Positions 52,842-61,618 are shown, counted from the first letter of the stretch. The stretch: DNA of 64,000 nucleotides from Pseudomonas salomonii (GCF_900107155.1 NZ_FNOX01000016.1:12595-76594), one strand, 5' to 3'. Made by a program: numbers and translations. The notes: generated by a model from the letters alone, not told the origin.

Positions 52842-53402
52842 CTACTTGCTCCGTCCGATCAGTTGCAGGAACTCCATGCGCGTGGTGTTCGACTCGCGGA
52901 ACGCGCCGAGCATCACCGAGGTGTTCATGGTTGAATTCTGTTTCTCCACGCCGCGCATCATCATGCACATGTGCTTGGCTTCGATCACCACCGCCACGCC
53001 TGCGGCCTGGGTGACCTGCTGGATCGCGTCGGCGATCTGCCGCGTGAGGTTTTCCTGGATCTGCAGGCGCCGCGCGTACATGTCGACAATGCGCGCCAGC
53101 TTCGACAGGCCCAGCACCTTGCCGGTCGGTATATAGGCCACGTGGGCCTTGCCGATAAAGGGCAGCAAATGGTGTTCGCACAGCGAATACAGCTCGATGT
53201 CCTTGAGGATCACCATCTCGTCGTTATCGGAGGCGAACAAGGCGCCGTTGACGATGGTTTCCAGGTTTTGCTCATAGCCATGACACAGGTACTGCATGGC
53301 CTTGGCGGCGCGCTTGGGGGTGTCGAGCAAGCCTTCGCGCTCCGGGTCTTCGCCCAGGCCTTTGAGGATCTCGCGGTAGTGTTGGGGCAGGGACAAGGTC
53401 AT
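52842..53402 (-). CDS. folE: GTP cyclohydrolase I
   Basis: A 186-residue enzyme producing dihydroneopterin triphosphate from GTP. Zn ligand C75 and adjacent H77/H78 are in SLCEHHLLPF; a second cysteine is in EAKHMCMMMRG. It heads the pterin branch (folM precedes it). In P. putida folE-type genes have been reported light-inducible. Confidence 0.95.
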   Translation of the reverse strand: MTLSLPQHYREILKGLGEDPEREGLLDTPKRAAKAMQYLCHGYEQNLETIVNGALFASDNDEMVILKDIELYSLCEHHLLPFIGKAHVAYIPTGKVLGLSKLARIVDMYARRLQIQENLTRQIADAIQQVTQAAGVAVVIEAKHMCMMMRGVEKQNSTMNTSVMLGAFRESNTTRMEFLQLIGRSK

Positions 53403-53422
53403 ACAACATCCTCACAAACGGC

Positions 53423-54133
53423 TTACTTGATATGCCGCCCGCCGTTGACGGTCAGGGTGGTTCCGGTGACATACGGGTTGTCCAGCAGGTAACGCACACT
53501 CTGGTAGATCACATCAGGCCCAGGCTCGATACCCAGCGCCGACTTGGCCAGCACCCTGGTTCGGTACGCCGCGTCGTCGCCTTCGTTGAACATCACCATC
53601 GCCGGCGCGATGCCGTTGACCTTGATCAGCGGCGCGAACTGCGCGGCAAACGACAGTGTAAGGCTGTCGAGGCCGGCCTTGGTGGCGCAGTAGGCGATGT
53701 GCTGGCGGCTGCCCTTGCGTACCACGTCATCGCTGATGTGCACGATATCGGCCGGTGTCGAGCGTTGCAGCAAAGGTGAACAATGCAGGTTGATCAGGTA
53801 CGGCGCAAGCATGTGCACGCTGAACATATCGGTGAAGGCGCGGCTTTCGTCGCCGGGCGTTTCCGCAACCCACGCCGAGGCGTTGTGAATGATCGCACGC
53901 AGGCTGTCGGTATGGGTTTTCAGTTCGGCGATAAAGGCCAGAATCCCGGCCTCAGTGGAGAAGTCGGCAAACACGCCGAGCGCACCACGCTCACGCAAGG
54001 CCTCAACGCCCGGGCGTTGGCTGCGGTAGCTGAAAATCACCCTGTGGCCTTCGTCCAGCAGGCGCTCGGCGCAATACAAGCCGACACGCTGGCCGGCACC
54101 GGTGATCAGGATCGGGGCGTTGGTTACCGTCAT
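53423..54133 (-). CDS. folM: Dihydromonapterin reductase
   Basis: A 236-residue short-chain dehydrogenase: ILITGAGQRVGLYCAERLL (cofactor site with the pteridine-reductase arginine) and YCATKAGLDSL (YxxxK). FolM reduces dihydromonapterin to tetrahydromonapterin with NADPH. First of folM-folE-folX and 57 bp after the monooxygenase-like gene, so it is probably in the same operon. Confidence 0.92.
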   Translation of the reverse strand: MTVTNAPILITGAGQRVGLYCAERLLDEGHRVIFSYRSQRPGVEALRERGALGVFADFSTEAGILAFIAELKTHTDSLRAIIHNASAWVAETPGDESRAFTDMFSVHMLAPYLINLHCSPLLQRSTPADIVHISDDVVRKGSRQHIAYCATKAGLDSLTLSFAAQFAPLIKVNGIAPAMVMFNEGDDAAYRTRVLAKSALGIEPGPDVIYQSVRYLLDNPYVTGTTLTVNGGRHIK

Positions 54134-54190
54134 GGGAGGCTCGAGTCGCTGGCAGGCTGAAACTATACCAGCGACCGGCCGCCCCTGTAC

Positions 54191-54748
54191 TCACGCAGGG
54201 GCTTGGGTAGCCTTGGGCGTGGGCGTTGGATGCAACCAACTTGCGAGCAGATGGGTCGAGAGCGGAATAAAGAAGTACACCATCAATGGCGTGAGTGCCA
54301 GGGTACTGACCAGCACACGCGGGAACATGTCCAGCTCGCTGAGCAGCGGCCCCAGGCCGAAGTTAAACAACAGCGACACCGGGAAAAATGCCAGCCAGAT
54401 CGCCACCGCCTGTTTCCAGCGCGGTGGTCGTGCGCCCACGGCGCCGAACCAGCCGTCGATGCCGCTGACGCGATGCTCGGACGGGTCGGCAAACAGTTCG
54501 CTGCCACGGCTTAGCCAGGCGCTGCGCGAGGCGGAGAACTCCCAGGCATGCAGGGTTTTTTCATCGGCGAAGCGGAAGATGATCTGAAACTCATCATCAT
54601 GGGGCGGCGGCGCAAGCACACCGGAACCCAGGTAGCCGGGGAAGTCAGTGGCCAATTGCTCGCCTTCGCGCAGCCAGGCCATCAATTCTTCATAGCGCCC
54701 TTTGGCCACGCGGCGCGCAACCATCAAGGTGACGGGAGAGGTAGACAT
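54191..54748 (-). CDS. Antibiotic-biosynthesis-monooxygenase-like membrane protein
   Basis: A 185-residue protein: N-terminal ABM/dimeric alpha-beta-barrel domain (about 1-95; VTLMVARRVAKGRYEELMAWLREGEQLATDFPGYLGSGV) and two C-terminal membrane segments (WLAFFPVSLLFNFGL; LVSTLALTPLMVYFFIPL). The two-part form is a known Pseudomonas family with no confirmed substrate. It is the first gene of a possible operon with folM-folE-folX-DUF1244-hopJ and is divergent from the LitR-like regulator, so it may be light-responsive. Start at 54748 gives MSTSPVTLMV. Confidence 0.8.
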   Translation of the reverse strand: MSTSPVTLMVARRVAKGRYEELMAWLREGEQLATDFPGYLGSGVLAPPPHDDEFQIIFRFADEKTLHAWEFSASRSAWLSRGSELFADPSEHRVSGIDGWFGAVGARPPRWKQAVAIWLAFFPVSLLFNFGLGPLLSELDMFPRVLVSTLALTPLMVYFFIPLSTHLLASWLHPTPTPKATQAPA

Positions 54749-54894
54749 TGTGTATCTCCAAGTAATCAGGTGCGCTGAGCCGGGTAGGCGGCGCACACAG
54801 GTGGCGACCGGGTAAGGTCATCACCAAAAAACAGGCAAGGATTATTCCTGTTTTCAAGAAATACACCAGTGGCATTGGTCTGACAGGCCAGCCC

Positions 54895-54924
54895 TTGAAA
54901 AGGACAAGTCTAAAAGCGTTAAAT
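54895..54924 (+). promoter_or_regulatory. Candidate promoter in LitR-like/ABM divergent region
   Basis: TTGAAA (54895-54900), 18-bp spacer, TTAAAT (54919-54924), about 35 bp before the regulator ATG. The spacer holds AAGTCTAAA (54906-54914); a similar AAGTCTGAA occurs upstream of the LOV gene at 57078-57086. Confidence 0.4.
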
Positions 54925-54959
54925 GGGATCCACACTTAGATGAATGTTTGCGATCTCTG

Positions 54960-55919
54960 ATGTCTGAAATGACTGCTCAAACTCGCGAAATGAACCAGGC
55001 TCACGTCTCTGACCCGGATGAGCTGTTCCCGATTCGTGATGTCTCGAGAATGACAGGTGTCAACCCGGTCACCCTGCGTGCCTGGGAGCGTCGTTATGGC
55101 CTGATCCAGCCGACACGCACCGAAAGCGGGCATCGGCTCTATTCCAGTGCCGATATTGTGACCCTCAATCGCATTCTCGATTGGATTGAGCGTGGCGTGG
55201 CCGTCAGCAAGGTCGGCAAGATCCTCGCACGCGACGATCAGCAGGCTGTGGCACTTCATGCCGAGGGCAATGGCGTCGACGAACATGAGTGGTCACAGTG
55301 GCGGGCGCGTTTGCTGAACGCGGTCAGCGCCTTTGACGACCGTCAGTTGGAGAGCCTTTACGGCCAGGTTTTTGCGACTTACCCACTGAGCGTCGCATTC
55401 CAGGACATCTTTATGCCGCTGTGGGGTGACCTGCTGCGCCACCAGGGCCGTTTCGGCCAGGCCAGTGAATGGCTTTTTTACGACACCTTCCTGCGCATGC
55501 ATACCTTTGAGCGCTTAAGACTTGCGAGCAGCTCTCTGGCGCCGCGGGTGTTACTGGCGGCCATGCCGGGCGAATGCCGTAAATTGGAACTGCTGGTGGC
55601 GGCGCTGATGCTCAGCCACGAGAACACGCCAGTGAAAGTGCTGGGCATGGGCCAGCCGTTTGATGAGCTGACACTGGTGTGTGAAAAGATCCGTCCCCAG
55701 GCGCTGGTGATTTTCTCCAACCATGCGCACAACCATGAACTGGCAGCGCGCCTGAGTCGCCTGGCGCTGACCCTGGATTGCCCGCTGTTGCTGGCCGGTG
55801 CCGCAGCGGACCTGGCCGAGCAGGACCTGGCCGGCTCGCCCATCGGCTGCCTGGGCAGTGAAGGGCGCCAGATGCAGAGCCGCTTGCAGCAGTTTCTCGC
55901 AGGCAGCCTGGATAGCTGA
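54960..55919 (+). CDS. MerR-type LitR/CarH-like regulator lacking B12 ligands
   Basis: A 319-residue regulator: MerR DNA-binding domain (about residues 23-95; FPIRDVSRMTGVNPVTLRAWERRYGLIQPTRTESGHRLY) and a C-terminal half like the cobalamin-binding module of CarH/LitR. The B12-ligand histidine is absent: the GExH segment reads GEC (204-206), and the Wx9EH motif reads W171-x9-HT. This is what class II LitR of Pseudomonas looks like, where light sensing comes from a partner LOV protein. Such a LOV gene lies 0.7 kb away. The ATG at 54960 is chosen; a TTG 12 bp earlier is possible. Confidence 0.82.
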   Translation: MSEMTAQTREMNQAHVSDPDELFPIRDVSRMTGVNPVTLRAWERRYGLIQPTRTESGHRLYSSADIVTLNRILDWIERGVAVSKVGKILARDDQQAVALHAEGNGVDEHEWSQWRARLLNAVSAFDDRQLESLYGQVFATYPLSVAFQDIFMPLWGDLLRHQGRFGQASEWLFYDTFLRMHTFERLRLASSSLAPRVLLAAMPGECRKLELLVAALMLSHENTPVKVLGMGQPFDELTLVCEKIRPQALVIFSNHAHNHELAARLSRLALTLDCPLLLAGAAADLAEQDLAGSPIGCLGSEGRQMQSRLQQFLAGSLDS

Positions 55920-55921
55920 TT

Positions 55922-56527
55922 TCAGGCGTGTACGTGCGGATGGACCAACCGGTGCTGATGCAGAATGAACTGGCGTAGCCGTTCGATCTCATCCGCGTCA
56001 CTCTGGCTCAAGCGATAAGCGAACAGGCCTCGCGCGGTTTCCCGTTCCAGCGTGCCGCGCAAGGCAATACGCTCGTAACCGGACGGGCTGAACCACAGGG
56101 AAAAGGTTTTCGGCGGTTTGACCCGCCCGCGAATCTCCACCAGCACACCCTTGAATGACACTTCATGCACCCACAGCGCGGCAGGGTTGCCCCGCACGTT
56201 TTCCAACGCCACGGGTGCTTCAAGGGCCAGGCGCCATGGGCGGATCATCGGCCCGTCTTCAAAAATGCTCGGCACGCCCAGGCGCAGATGCACCGCATGA
56301 AACTCGTCTTCCACCAGGTGCAGCGGGAAGGTCAGTTGTTGGTTATCGAACTGCGCCTGGATGGTGACATGGTCGTGCGCGGCCAGCCGCGTGAGCAAAT
56401 CGCGAATCTGCGCACCGCCATTGACCGTCAGGCTCGACCAGGCATCCCGCAGGTTGAGCTGCGGGTTGTGCTGCATGTCCTGGATAAAATCCAGCTCGTC
56501 CTGCGTCAGTAGAGCGTCGCGGTGCAT
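55922..56527 (-). CDS. PilZ-domain-like protein
   Basis: A 201-residue protein with a YcgR-like N-terminal half and a C-terminal segment resembling PilZ (about residues 105-190). The c-di-GMP motif is degenerate: RPWR in place of RxxxR, and HEVSFKG in place of [D/N]xSxxG, so binding is uncertain. It is downstream of the LOV gene by 58 bp in the same direction and convergent with the LitR-like gene. Shine-Dalgarno is weak, which suggests co-transcription with the LOV gene. Confidence 0.65.
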   Translation of the reverse strand: MHRDALLTQDELDFIQDMQHNPQLNLRDAWSSLTVNGGAQIRDLLTRLAAHDHVTIQAQFDNQQLTFPLHLVEDEFHAVHLRLGVPSIFEDGPMIRPWRLALEAPVALENVRGNPAALWVHEVSFKGVLVEIRGRVKPPKTFSLWFSPSGYERIALRGTLERETARGLFAYRLSQSDADEIERLRQFILHQHRLVHPHVHA

Positions 56528-56585
56528 TGATGTAGCTCAAGGAGGAGGCATTAAAAAGCCATTATCGCCCTAAAGGCTGCATTTT

Positions 56586-57053
56586 TTACACTTTGTTAAT
56601 TCCGCTCGTCGTCTTGAGCGCCGCCAGCTCATCTTTAAGCTCGGCCACCTGCGCTTCCAGCTGGGCGACGCGTTGCTGCGCTTTTACCTGAATGGTGACG
56701 TCTTTTTGTACGCCCACGAAGTAGGTTTGCTTGTCTGCTTGGTTGTACACCGTGGACAGCGACAGCTCGTTCCAAAAGTGCGTGCCGTCCTTGCGGTAAT
56801 TGCGCAGGATCTCTCGGCACGAACCACCGCTGTCGAGGGCTTCACGAATGGCCATCAGCGCCGGCTGATCGCGGTCACCCGACTGCAGGAAGCGGCAATC
56901 CTGATACAGGATGTCGTCCAAGGCGTAACCGGTCATGCGCTCGAACGCCGGGTTCACGTAGATCAGCGGCTTGTCCTGGCCTTCACGTTCGGCGACGACG
57001 ATGCCGTCGTTGGAAGCGTTAATCACCAGTTGCATCAGTTTGGCGTTGATCAT
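56586..57053 (-). CDS. Short LOV blue-light photoreceptor
   Basis: A 155-residue single-domain LOV protein: the start MINAKLMQLVINASNDGIVVAE is that of P. putida PpSB1/PpSB2-LOV. The photoactive cysteine is C53 (YQDCRFLQ), Q116 (GVQKDVT) is present, and a C-terminal helix (about 120-150) can form a dimer coiled coil. R54 and R61 are conserved. L66 replaces the R66 linked to slow dark reversion in SB1-LOV, so faster recovery is inferred. ATG at 57053 matches the family; an ATG at 57065 lacks a Shine-Dalgarno. It stands upstream of the PilZ-like gene. Confidence 0.92.
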   Translation of the reverse strand: MINAKLMQLVINASNDGIVVAEREGQDKPLIYVNPAFERMTGYALDDILYQDCRFLQSGDRDQPALMAIREALDSGGSCREILRNYRKDGTHFWNELSLSTVYNQADKQTYFVGVQKDVTIQVKAQQRVAQLEAQVAELKDELAALKTTSGINKV

Positions 57054-57182
57054 TGAGCAGTCCATCGCATGTTTTTAAAGTCTGAATTCTATGACAACTT
57101 TTGAATGTCGCACGGTGTGCGCTGAAATAGTTGCGTCAGCTGCTAATATCCCACGCTTTCGCTCAACCACAGGATCAGATTG

Positions 57183-57638
57183 ATGAAAGTCGCCATCCTT
57201 TCCGGCTCGGTCTACGGCACGGCTGAAGAAGTCGCCCGCCACGCCGCCGGCATCCTCAATGCGGCTGGTTTTGAAGCCTGGCACAACCCACGCGCCACCT
57301 TGGCCGACGTGCAGGCCTTTGCCCCCGAGGCGTTCCTGGCGGTCACATCGACCACCGGCATGGGCGAACTGCCGGATAACCTGCAACCGCTGTACTCGAC
57401 CATTCGCGACCAGCTGCCAGCCGCCTGGCGCGGCCTGCCCGGTGCGGTGATCGGCCTGGGCGACGCCAGCTATGGCGACACGTTCTGCGGTGGCGGTGAG
57501 CAAATGCGCGAACTGTTCGCTGAGCTGGGCGTGCGCGAAGTACTGCCGATGCTGCGCCTGGACGCCAGCGAAAGCGTGACCCCGGAAGCCGACGCCGAGC
57601 CGTGGCTGGCCGAGTTGGTCACTGCACTGCGCGCTTGA
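57183..57638 (+). CDS. MioC-like flavodoxin
   Basis: A 151-residue flavodoxin: P-loop ILSGSVYGTAEEVARHA and TSTTGMGELPDN for FMN binding. Resembles MioC, an electron carrier implicated in biotin synthase and other radical reactions. The ATG at 57183 follows AGGA by 8 bases. Its end overlaps the convergent LysR gene by 20 bp. Confidence 0.85.
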   Translation: MKVAILSGSVYGTAEEVARHAAGILNAAGFEAWHNPRATLADVQAFAPEAFLAVTSTTGMGELPDNLQPLYSTIRDQLPAAWRGLPGAVIGLGDASYGDTFCGGGEQMRELFAELGVREVLPMLRLDASESVTPEADAEPWLAELVTALRA

Positions 57639-58515
57639 CCGGGAATTCACGCAGCAATGCCAGCCACGCCTGGGCGGCTTTCGACAGATAGGCGCCCTCA
57701 CGCCAGATAAAGGCGATGTCCCAGCGCAGGAAGTCGGGCGCCTTGAGCGTCAGGCGCACCACGCCCGGTCGCACCAGCCCACGGGCAACTACGCTGGGCA
57801 ATAACACCACGCCTTGGCCCGCCGCGACCAGGGCGACCAGAAAGTCCGCCTGGCCGCTGCGCCCGATCTCCTTGGGCGTGAAGCCCAGTTGCTGGCACGC
57901 CTGCATCAGCCGGTCATTGAGCACGAAACTGCGCTGGTACATCAGGAACGGCGTGTCCGCCAATTCTTCCAGGCGCACCTGGGCGTTGTCGGCCAGCGGA
58001 TGGTCAATTGGCAGCAAGGCGTCCAAGGGTTCATCACAGAAGAGTTGCCAGGCGAACGCCGGGTCGCTGGGCATCAAGCTGCCGCCCACGTCCAATTCAC
58101 CGTTGAGAATCGCCTGCTCGATAGTGCGGCTGCCGCCTTCGAGCAATTGGATGGAGACCTTCGGATAGCGACGGCGGTACTCGGCGAACAACCCGGCGAA
58201 CAAGGTATCGCCCGCGAGCAGCGGCAAGCCCAGGCGCAGCTCACCGCGCGTCAGTTGTTGCATGTCGTCCAGCTCACTGAGCAGCTCGGTCTGCAGGCGC
58301 AACATGGCCTCGGCGCGCTGCAATACCACTTGGCCGCTGGCGGTCAGGCGGATGTGTGAACCGGTGCGCTCCAGCAGCGGTGTGCCGAGGCTTTGCTCCA
58401 GCTGCGCCACTTGCTTGCTCACCGCCGATTGGCTGATGTGCAGGGTTTTACCGGCTTGGGTAAAGCCCCCGCGGTGGATCACTTCGACGAAGCTGCGCAG
58501 CTGTTTGAATTCCAT
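57619..58515 (-). CDS. LysR regulator of cidAB-like genes
   Basis: A 298-residue LysR protein (MEFKQLRSFVEVIHRGGFTQAG, HISQSAVSKQVAQLE). It is divergent from a cidA/cidB-type pair and a perfect LysR box lies between, matching the CidR layout of other bacteria. The ATG at 58515 gives the normal start. Overlaps the flavodoxin gene by 20 bp. Confidence 0.87.
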   Translation of the reverse strand: MEFKQLRSFVEVIHRGGFTQAGKTLHISQSAVSKQVAQLEQSLGTPLLERTGSHIRLTASGQVVLQRAEAMLRLQTELLSELDDMQQLTRGELRLGLPLLAGDTLFAGLFAEYRRRYPKVSIQLLEGGSRTIEQAILNGELDVGGSLMPSDPAFAWQLFCDEPLDALLPIDHPLADNAQVRLEELADTPFLMYQRSFVLNDRLMQACQQLGFTPKEIGRSGQADFLVALVAAGQGVVLLPSVVARGLVRPGVVRLTLKAPDFLRWDIAFIWREGAYLSKAAQAWLALLREFPVKRAVQ

Positions 58516-58521
58516 CGCTTG

Positions 58522-58536
58522 ATTCCAGTTTGGAAT
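58522..58536. promoter_or_regulatory. LysR box between regulator and cidAB-like genes
   Basis: Perfect interrupted palindrome ATTCCA-GTT-TGGAAT satisfying T-N11-A (T58523, A58535), 7 bp from the LysR start and 77 bp before the cidA-like start. Confidence 0.65.
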
Positions 58537-58612
58537 AGCATGCAGTCTAACAATTCGCTGTGGGTATGGGGCGTGTCTCATTAAAATGAGCGCCTGCGAG
58601 GACCCAAAGCTC

Positions 58613-58999
58613 ATGAAACCTTTCACCTTCAAACATCTCGGCCGCCTGATCACGGAGTTGGTGGTACTGCTGGCCATTTATCTGCTCGGCACCCAGCTGT
58701 CGGTGTGGTTCGCGTGGCCGATCCCCGGCGGTGTGGTGGGCCTTGGCCTGTTGCTGGCGACTTTCGCCAGTGGCCTGGTCAAGCCGGCAGCCCTGCAACT
58801 GGGCGCCGGGGTGTTGATGGCGGAGATGCTGTTGTTCTTTATCCCGGCCCTGATGAGCCTGCTTGACTACGGCGGCCTGGTGCGCAATGAAGGCTGGCGC
58901 ATCCTGCTGGTGATCGGCTTCAGCACACTGGCGGTGATGCTCGTGACCGCGTTCACCGTGGAGATGGTCTGCCGCTGGAGCCTGCGCCGTGAAGCTTGA
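58613..58999 (+). CDS. CidA/LrgA-family holin-like protein
   Basis: A 128-residue membrane protein with four segments and the CidA/LrgA pattern (YLLGTQLSVWFAWPIPGGVVGLGLLLA). These proteins modulate murein hydrolase activity, death and lysis or overflow acid export. The ATG at 58613 follows GAGGA; the ATG at 58586 is an alternative. It overlaps the cidB-like gene by 11 bp. Confidence 0.85.
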   Translation: MKPFTFKHLGRLITELVVLLAIYLLGTQLSVWFAWPIPGGVVGLGLLLATFASGLVKPAALQLGAGVLMAEMLLFFIPALMSLLDYGGLVRNEGWRILLVIGFSTLAVMLVTAFTVEMVCRWSLRREA

Positions 59000-59675
59000 G
59001 CTGATGCCGGTGTTCTGGCTCGCCCTGACCGTGACCGCCTATATTTTCAGCCGCTGGATCTATAGCCGCACCGGCCGCTACCTGCTGTCACCCTTGATTC
59101 TGGTGCCGGCGCTGCTGCTGGCGGTGGCGGTGCCGATGAAAACCGCCTATGCCGAATACGCCACCGACACCCACTGGCTGATGCTGGTGCTGGGGCCGGT
59201 TACCGTGGCGTTTGCCGTGCCGATCTGGCAACAGCGTCGCTTGTTGGCACGCCACTGGTCGGCATTGTTGCTGGGCATGGTGGCGGGCAGCGCAGCGTCC
59301 ATCGGCACCTCGTTCGGGCTGGCCAAGGCGCTGGCGTTGAACAGTTCGGTAACGATGTCGCTGTTACCCCGCTCGATCACCACGCCCTTCGCCATGCCGG
59401 TGTCCTCGGACCTTGGCGGCGTGCCGGAGCTGACGGCGGTGTTCGTGATGTTCACCGGTGTGTTCGGCGCCATGCTCGGCGGCGTATTGCTCAAATGGTT
59501 GCCACTGCGTACACCCTTGGCGCGTGGCGCATTGTTTGGCGTGGGTGCGCATGGTGCGGGTGTCAGCCGCGCGCGCGAAGTCGGCGGCGAAGAGGGTTCG
59601 GTGGCGGGCCTGGTGATGGTGCTCACGGGCTTGCTCAACCTGTTTGCCGTGCCTTTATTGGCGGCACTTCTCTGA
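58989..59675 (+). CDS. CidB/LrgB-family membrane protein
   Basis: A 228-residue multi-spanning protein (LLSPLILVPALLLAVAVPMKTAYAEY; SVTMSLLPRSITTPFAMPVSSDLGG; GAHGAGVSRAREVGGEEGSVAGL). It works with the CidA-type partner. The start is GTG at 58989, overlapping the preceding gene by 11 bp, which indicates coupled translation. Confidence 0.87.
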   Translation: MKLELMPVFWLALTVTAYIFSRWIYSRTGRYLLSPLILVPALLLAVAVPMKTAYAEYATDTHWLMLVLGPVTVAFAVPIWQQRRLLARHWSALLLGMVAGSAASIGTSFGLAKALALNSSVTMSLLPRSITTPFAMPVSSDLGGVPELTAVFVMFTGVFGAMLGGVLLKWLPLRTPLARGALFGVGAHGAGVSRAREVGGEEGSVAGLVMVLTGLLNLFAVPLLAALL

Positions 59676-59815
59676 CACCACTTGTACTATTCTTATGACT
59701 GACTCGCTCAGTCATCAAGCTGGCTGCCAAGGCAACTCCTTGCGTCACGGCGTCTGACTAGACTGGCCCCTCATCCAGAAAAATAATAAGAACGCGAACC
59801 AAGGAGGTTGTTGCC

Positions 59816-60598
59816 GTGAGCCTAGCCCCTGTTCTATCGCCACAGCATGTCAAAGACCAGGTCAGCGCTGCCGAATGGCAGACCCGCGTCGACCTGGCCG
59901 CCTGCTATCGCCTGGTGGCGCTGCATGGCTGGGATGACCTGATCTTCACGCATATTTCCGCCAAGGTGCCGGGCACCGATGACTTCCTGATCAACCCTTA
60001 TGGCTTGATGTTCCATGAGATAACGGCGTCGAGCCTGGTCAAGGTCGATCAGGCCGGCAACAAGCTGATGGACAGTCCCTACGAGATCAACCCCGCCGGC
60101 TACACCATCCACAGTGCCATCCATGAAGTGCGCCATGACGTGGTCTGTGTGCTGCATACCCACACCGCCGCGGGCGTTGCGGTATCGGCGCAGAAGCAGG
60201 GCGTGCTGCCGATCAGCCAGCAATCCACCTTTGTCTTGTCCAGCCTGGCCTATCACGCCTATGAAGGCGTGGCGCTCAACCCTGAAGAAAAAGCCCGCTT
60301 GCAGGCAGACCTGGGCGACAACAATTTCCTCATGCTGCATAACCACGGCCTGTTGACCTGCGCCGGCTCGATCGCCGACACGTTTTTAATGATGTTCACC
60401 TTCCAGCGCGCGTGCGACATCCAGGTGCTGGCACAAAACGGCGGCGCCGAATTGATTGCCATCGAGCCGCAGATTCTGGCGGGGGCCAAGGCGATGGTGG
60501 CCGTTGTCACAAAGAGCGCCCAAGGTATGGGCGGTGCACTGGCGTGGCCGGCGCTGTTGCGTAAATTGGACCTGCAAGATCCCGGGTATAAAAGCTGA
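59816..60598 (+). CDS. Class II aldolase/adducin-family protein
   Basis: A 260-residue protein of the fuculose-phosphate-aldolase fold (HISAKVPGTDDFLINPYGLMFHEITASSL; HTHTAAG and HNHGLLT metal-binding histidines). Many members act on sugar phosphates or in unknown reactions. The start is GTG at 59816, with AAGGAGG upstream. Its stop overlaps the ATG of the next gene (TGATG), so the two are coupled. Confidence 0.86.
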   Translation: MSLAPVLSPQHVKDQVSAAEWQTRVDLAACYRLVALHGWDDLIFTHISAKVPGTDDFLINPYGLMFHEITASSLVKVDQAGNKLMDSPYEINPAGYTIHSAIHEVRHDVVCVLHTHTAAGVAVSAQKQGVLPISQQSTFVLSSLAYHAYEGVALNPEEKARLQADLGDNNFLMLHNHGLLTCAGSIADTFLMMFTFQRACDIQVLAQNGGAELIAIEPQILAGAKAMVAVVTKSAQGMGGALAWPALLRKLDLQDPGYKS

Positions 60599-61500
60599 TG
60601 CCACTCGCCGAGATACCGCTCAGAGCCTGGCGCAAACGTAGTCAGGAATTTCTCTTTCGTGGCCACGTGATCCGTTACTGGGTGGCGGGGCAGGGCGAGC
60701 CGTTGCTGTTGATTCATGGCTTTCCCACCGCCAGTTGGGACTGGCACTACCTGTGGCAGCCCCTGGCCCAGCGTAACTTGGTGATCGCCTGTGACATGTT
60801 GGGGTTTGGCGATTCGGCCAAGCCGTTGAACCACGATTACTGCCTGCTGGAGCAGGCGGACCTGCAACAGGCGCTGCTCGAACACCTGCGCGTGGAGCGG
60901 CCGGTGCATGTGTTGGCCCATGACTATGGTGACAGCGTGGCCCAGGAATTACTGGCGCGCCACTACGACGGCCGCTTTCGGATGGCCAGCTGCGTGTTCC
61001 TCAATGGTGGGCTGTTTTCCGAGACCCATCGCCCGGCGCTGGTGCAGAAACTCTTGCTCAGCCCGCTCGGCTGGATGGTCGGCCGCGCCTTTGGGCGTAA
61101 TGCCTTGTCGAACAGTTTCAGCCAGATTTTCGGCCCGAACACGCGGCCCAGTGAAAGTGCACTGGATGACTTCTGGAGCCTGATCAACTGCGGCGATGGC
61201 CCGCGCATCCTGCATAAGCTGATTGCTTACATTCCCCAGCGCCGGCGTATGCGTGAACGCTGGGTGGCGGCGATGCAACGCGAAGAGGTGCCGCTGCGGG
61301 TGATCGACGGCGAGGTCGACCCCATTTCCGGCGCGCACATGGTGGAGCGTTATCACCAGTTGGTGCCCAATGCCGACTCGGTGTTGCTGGCCAATATCGG
61401 CCACTACCCGCAGATCGAAGCGCCGGTGCTGGTGCTCAAGCATTATTTGGCGTTTCGTGAACGCATCGGTCAGCCGGCACCGCGTTTGGCCTATTCCTGA
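60598..61500 (+). CDS. Alpha/beta-hydrolase with aspartate nucleophile
   Basis: A 300-residue alpha/beta hydrolase. HGFPTASWDW is the oxyanion motif and the nucleophile elbow is HDYGDS with D109, so it resembles haloalkane dehalogenases or epoxide hydrolases rather than serine esterases. IGHYPQIEAP carries the catalytic histidine. It overlaps the class II aldolase gene, so the two likely act in one short pathway, but the substrate is unknown. Confidence 0.8.
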   Translation: MPLAEIPLRAWRKRSQEFLFRGHVIRYWVAGQGEPLLLIHGFPTASWDWHYLWQPLAQRNLVIACDMLGFGDSAKPLNHDYCLLEQADLQQALLEHLRVERPVHVLAHDYGDSVAQELLARHYDGRFRMASCVFLNGGLFSETHRPALVQKLLLSPLGWMVGRAFGRNALSNSFSQIFGPNTRPSESALDDFWSLINCGDGPRILHKLIAYIPQRRRMRERWVAAMQREEVPLRVIDGEVDPISGAHMVERYHQLVPNADSVLLANIGHYPQIEAPVLVLKHYLAFRERIGQPAPRLAYS

Positions 61501-61618
61501 GCCGGGCAATCATCCCCCTGCCTTATTGAGCACCATTCAGCCTCGGGCGTATTTATTGTGACCAAAGGCTGCGTGCGTGACACTCAGCCCATTGCCATTG
61601 TCGCCAACGGAGTTCGGT

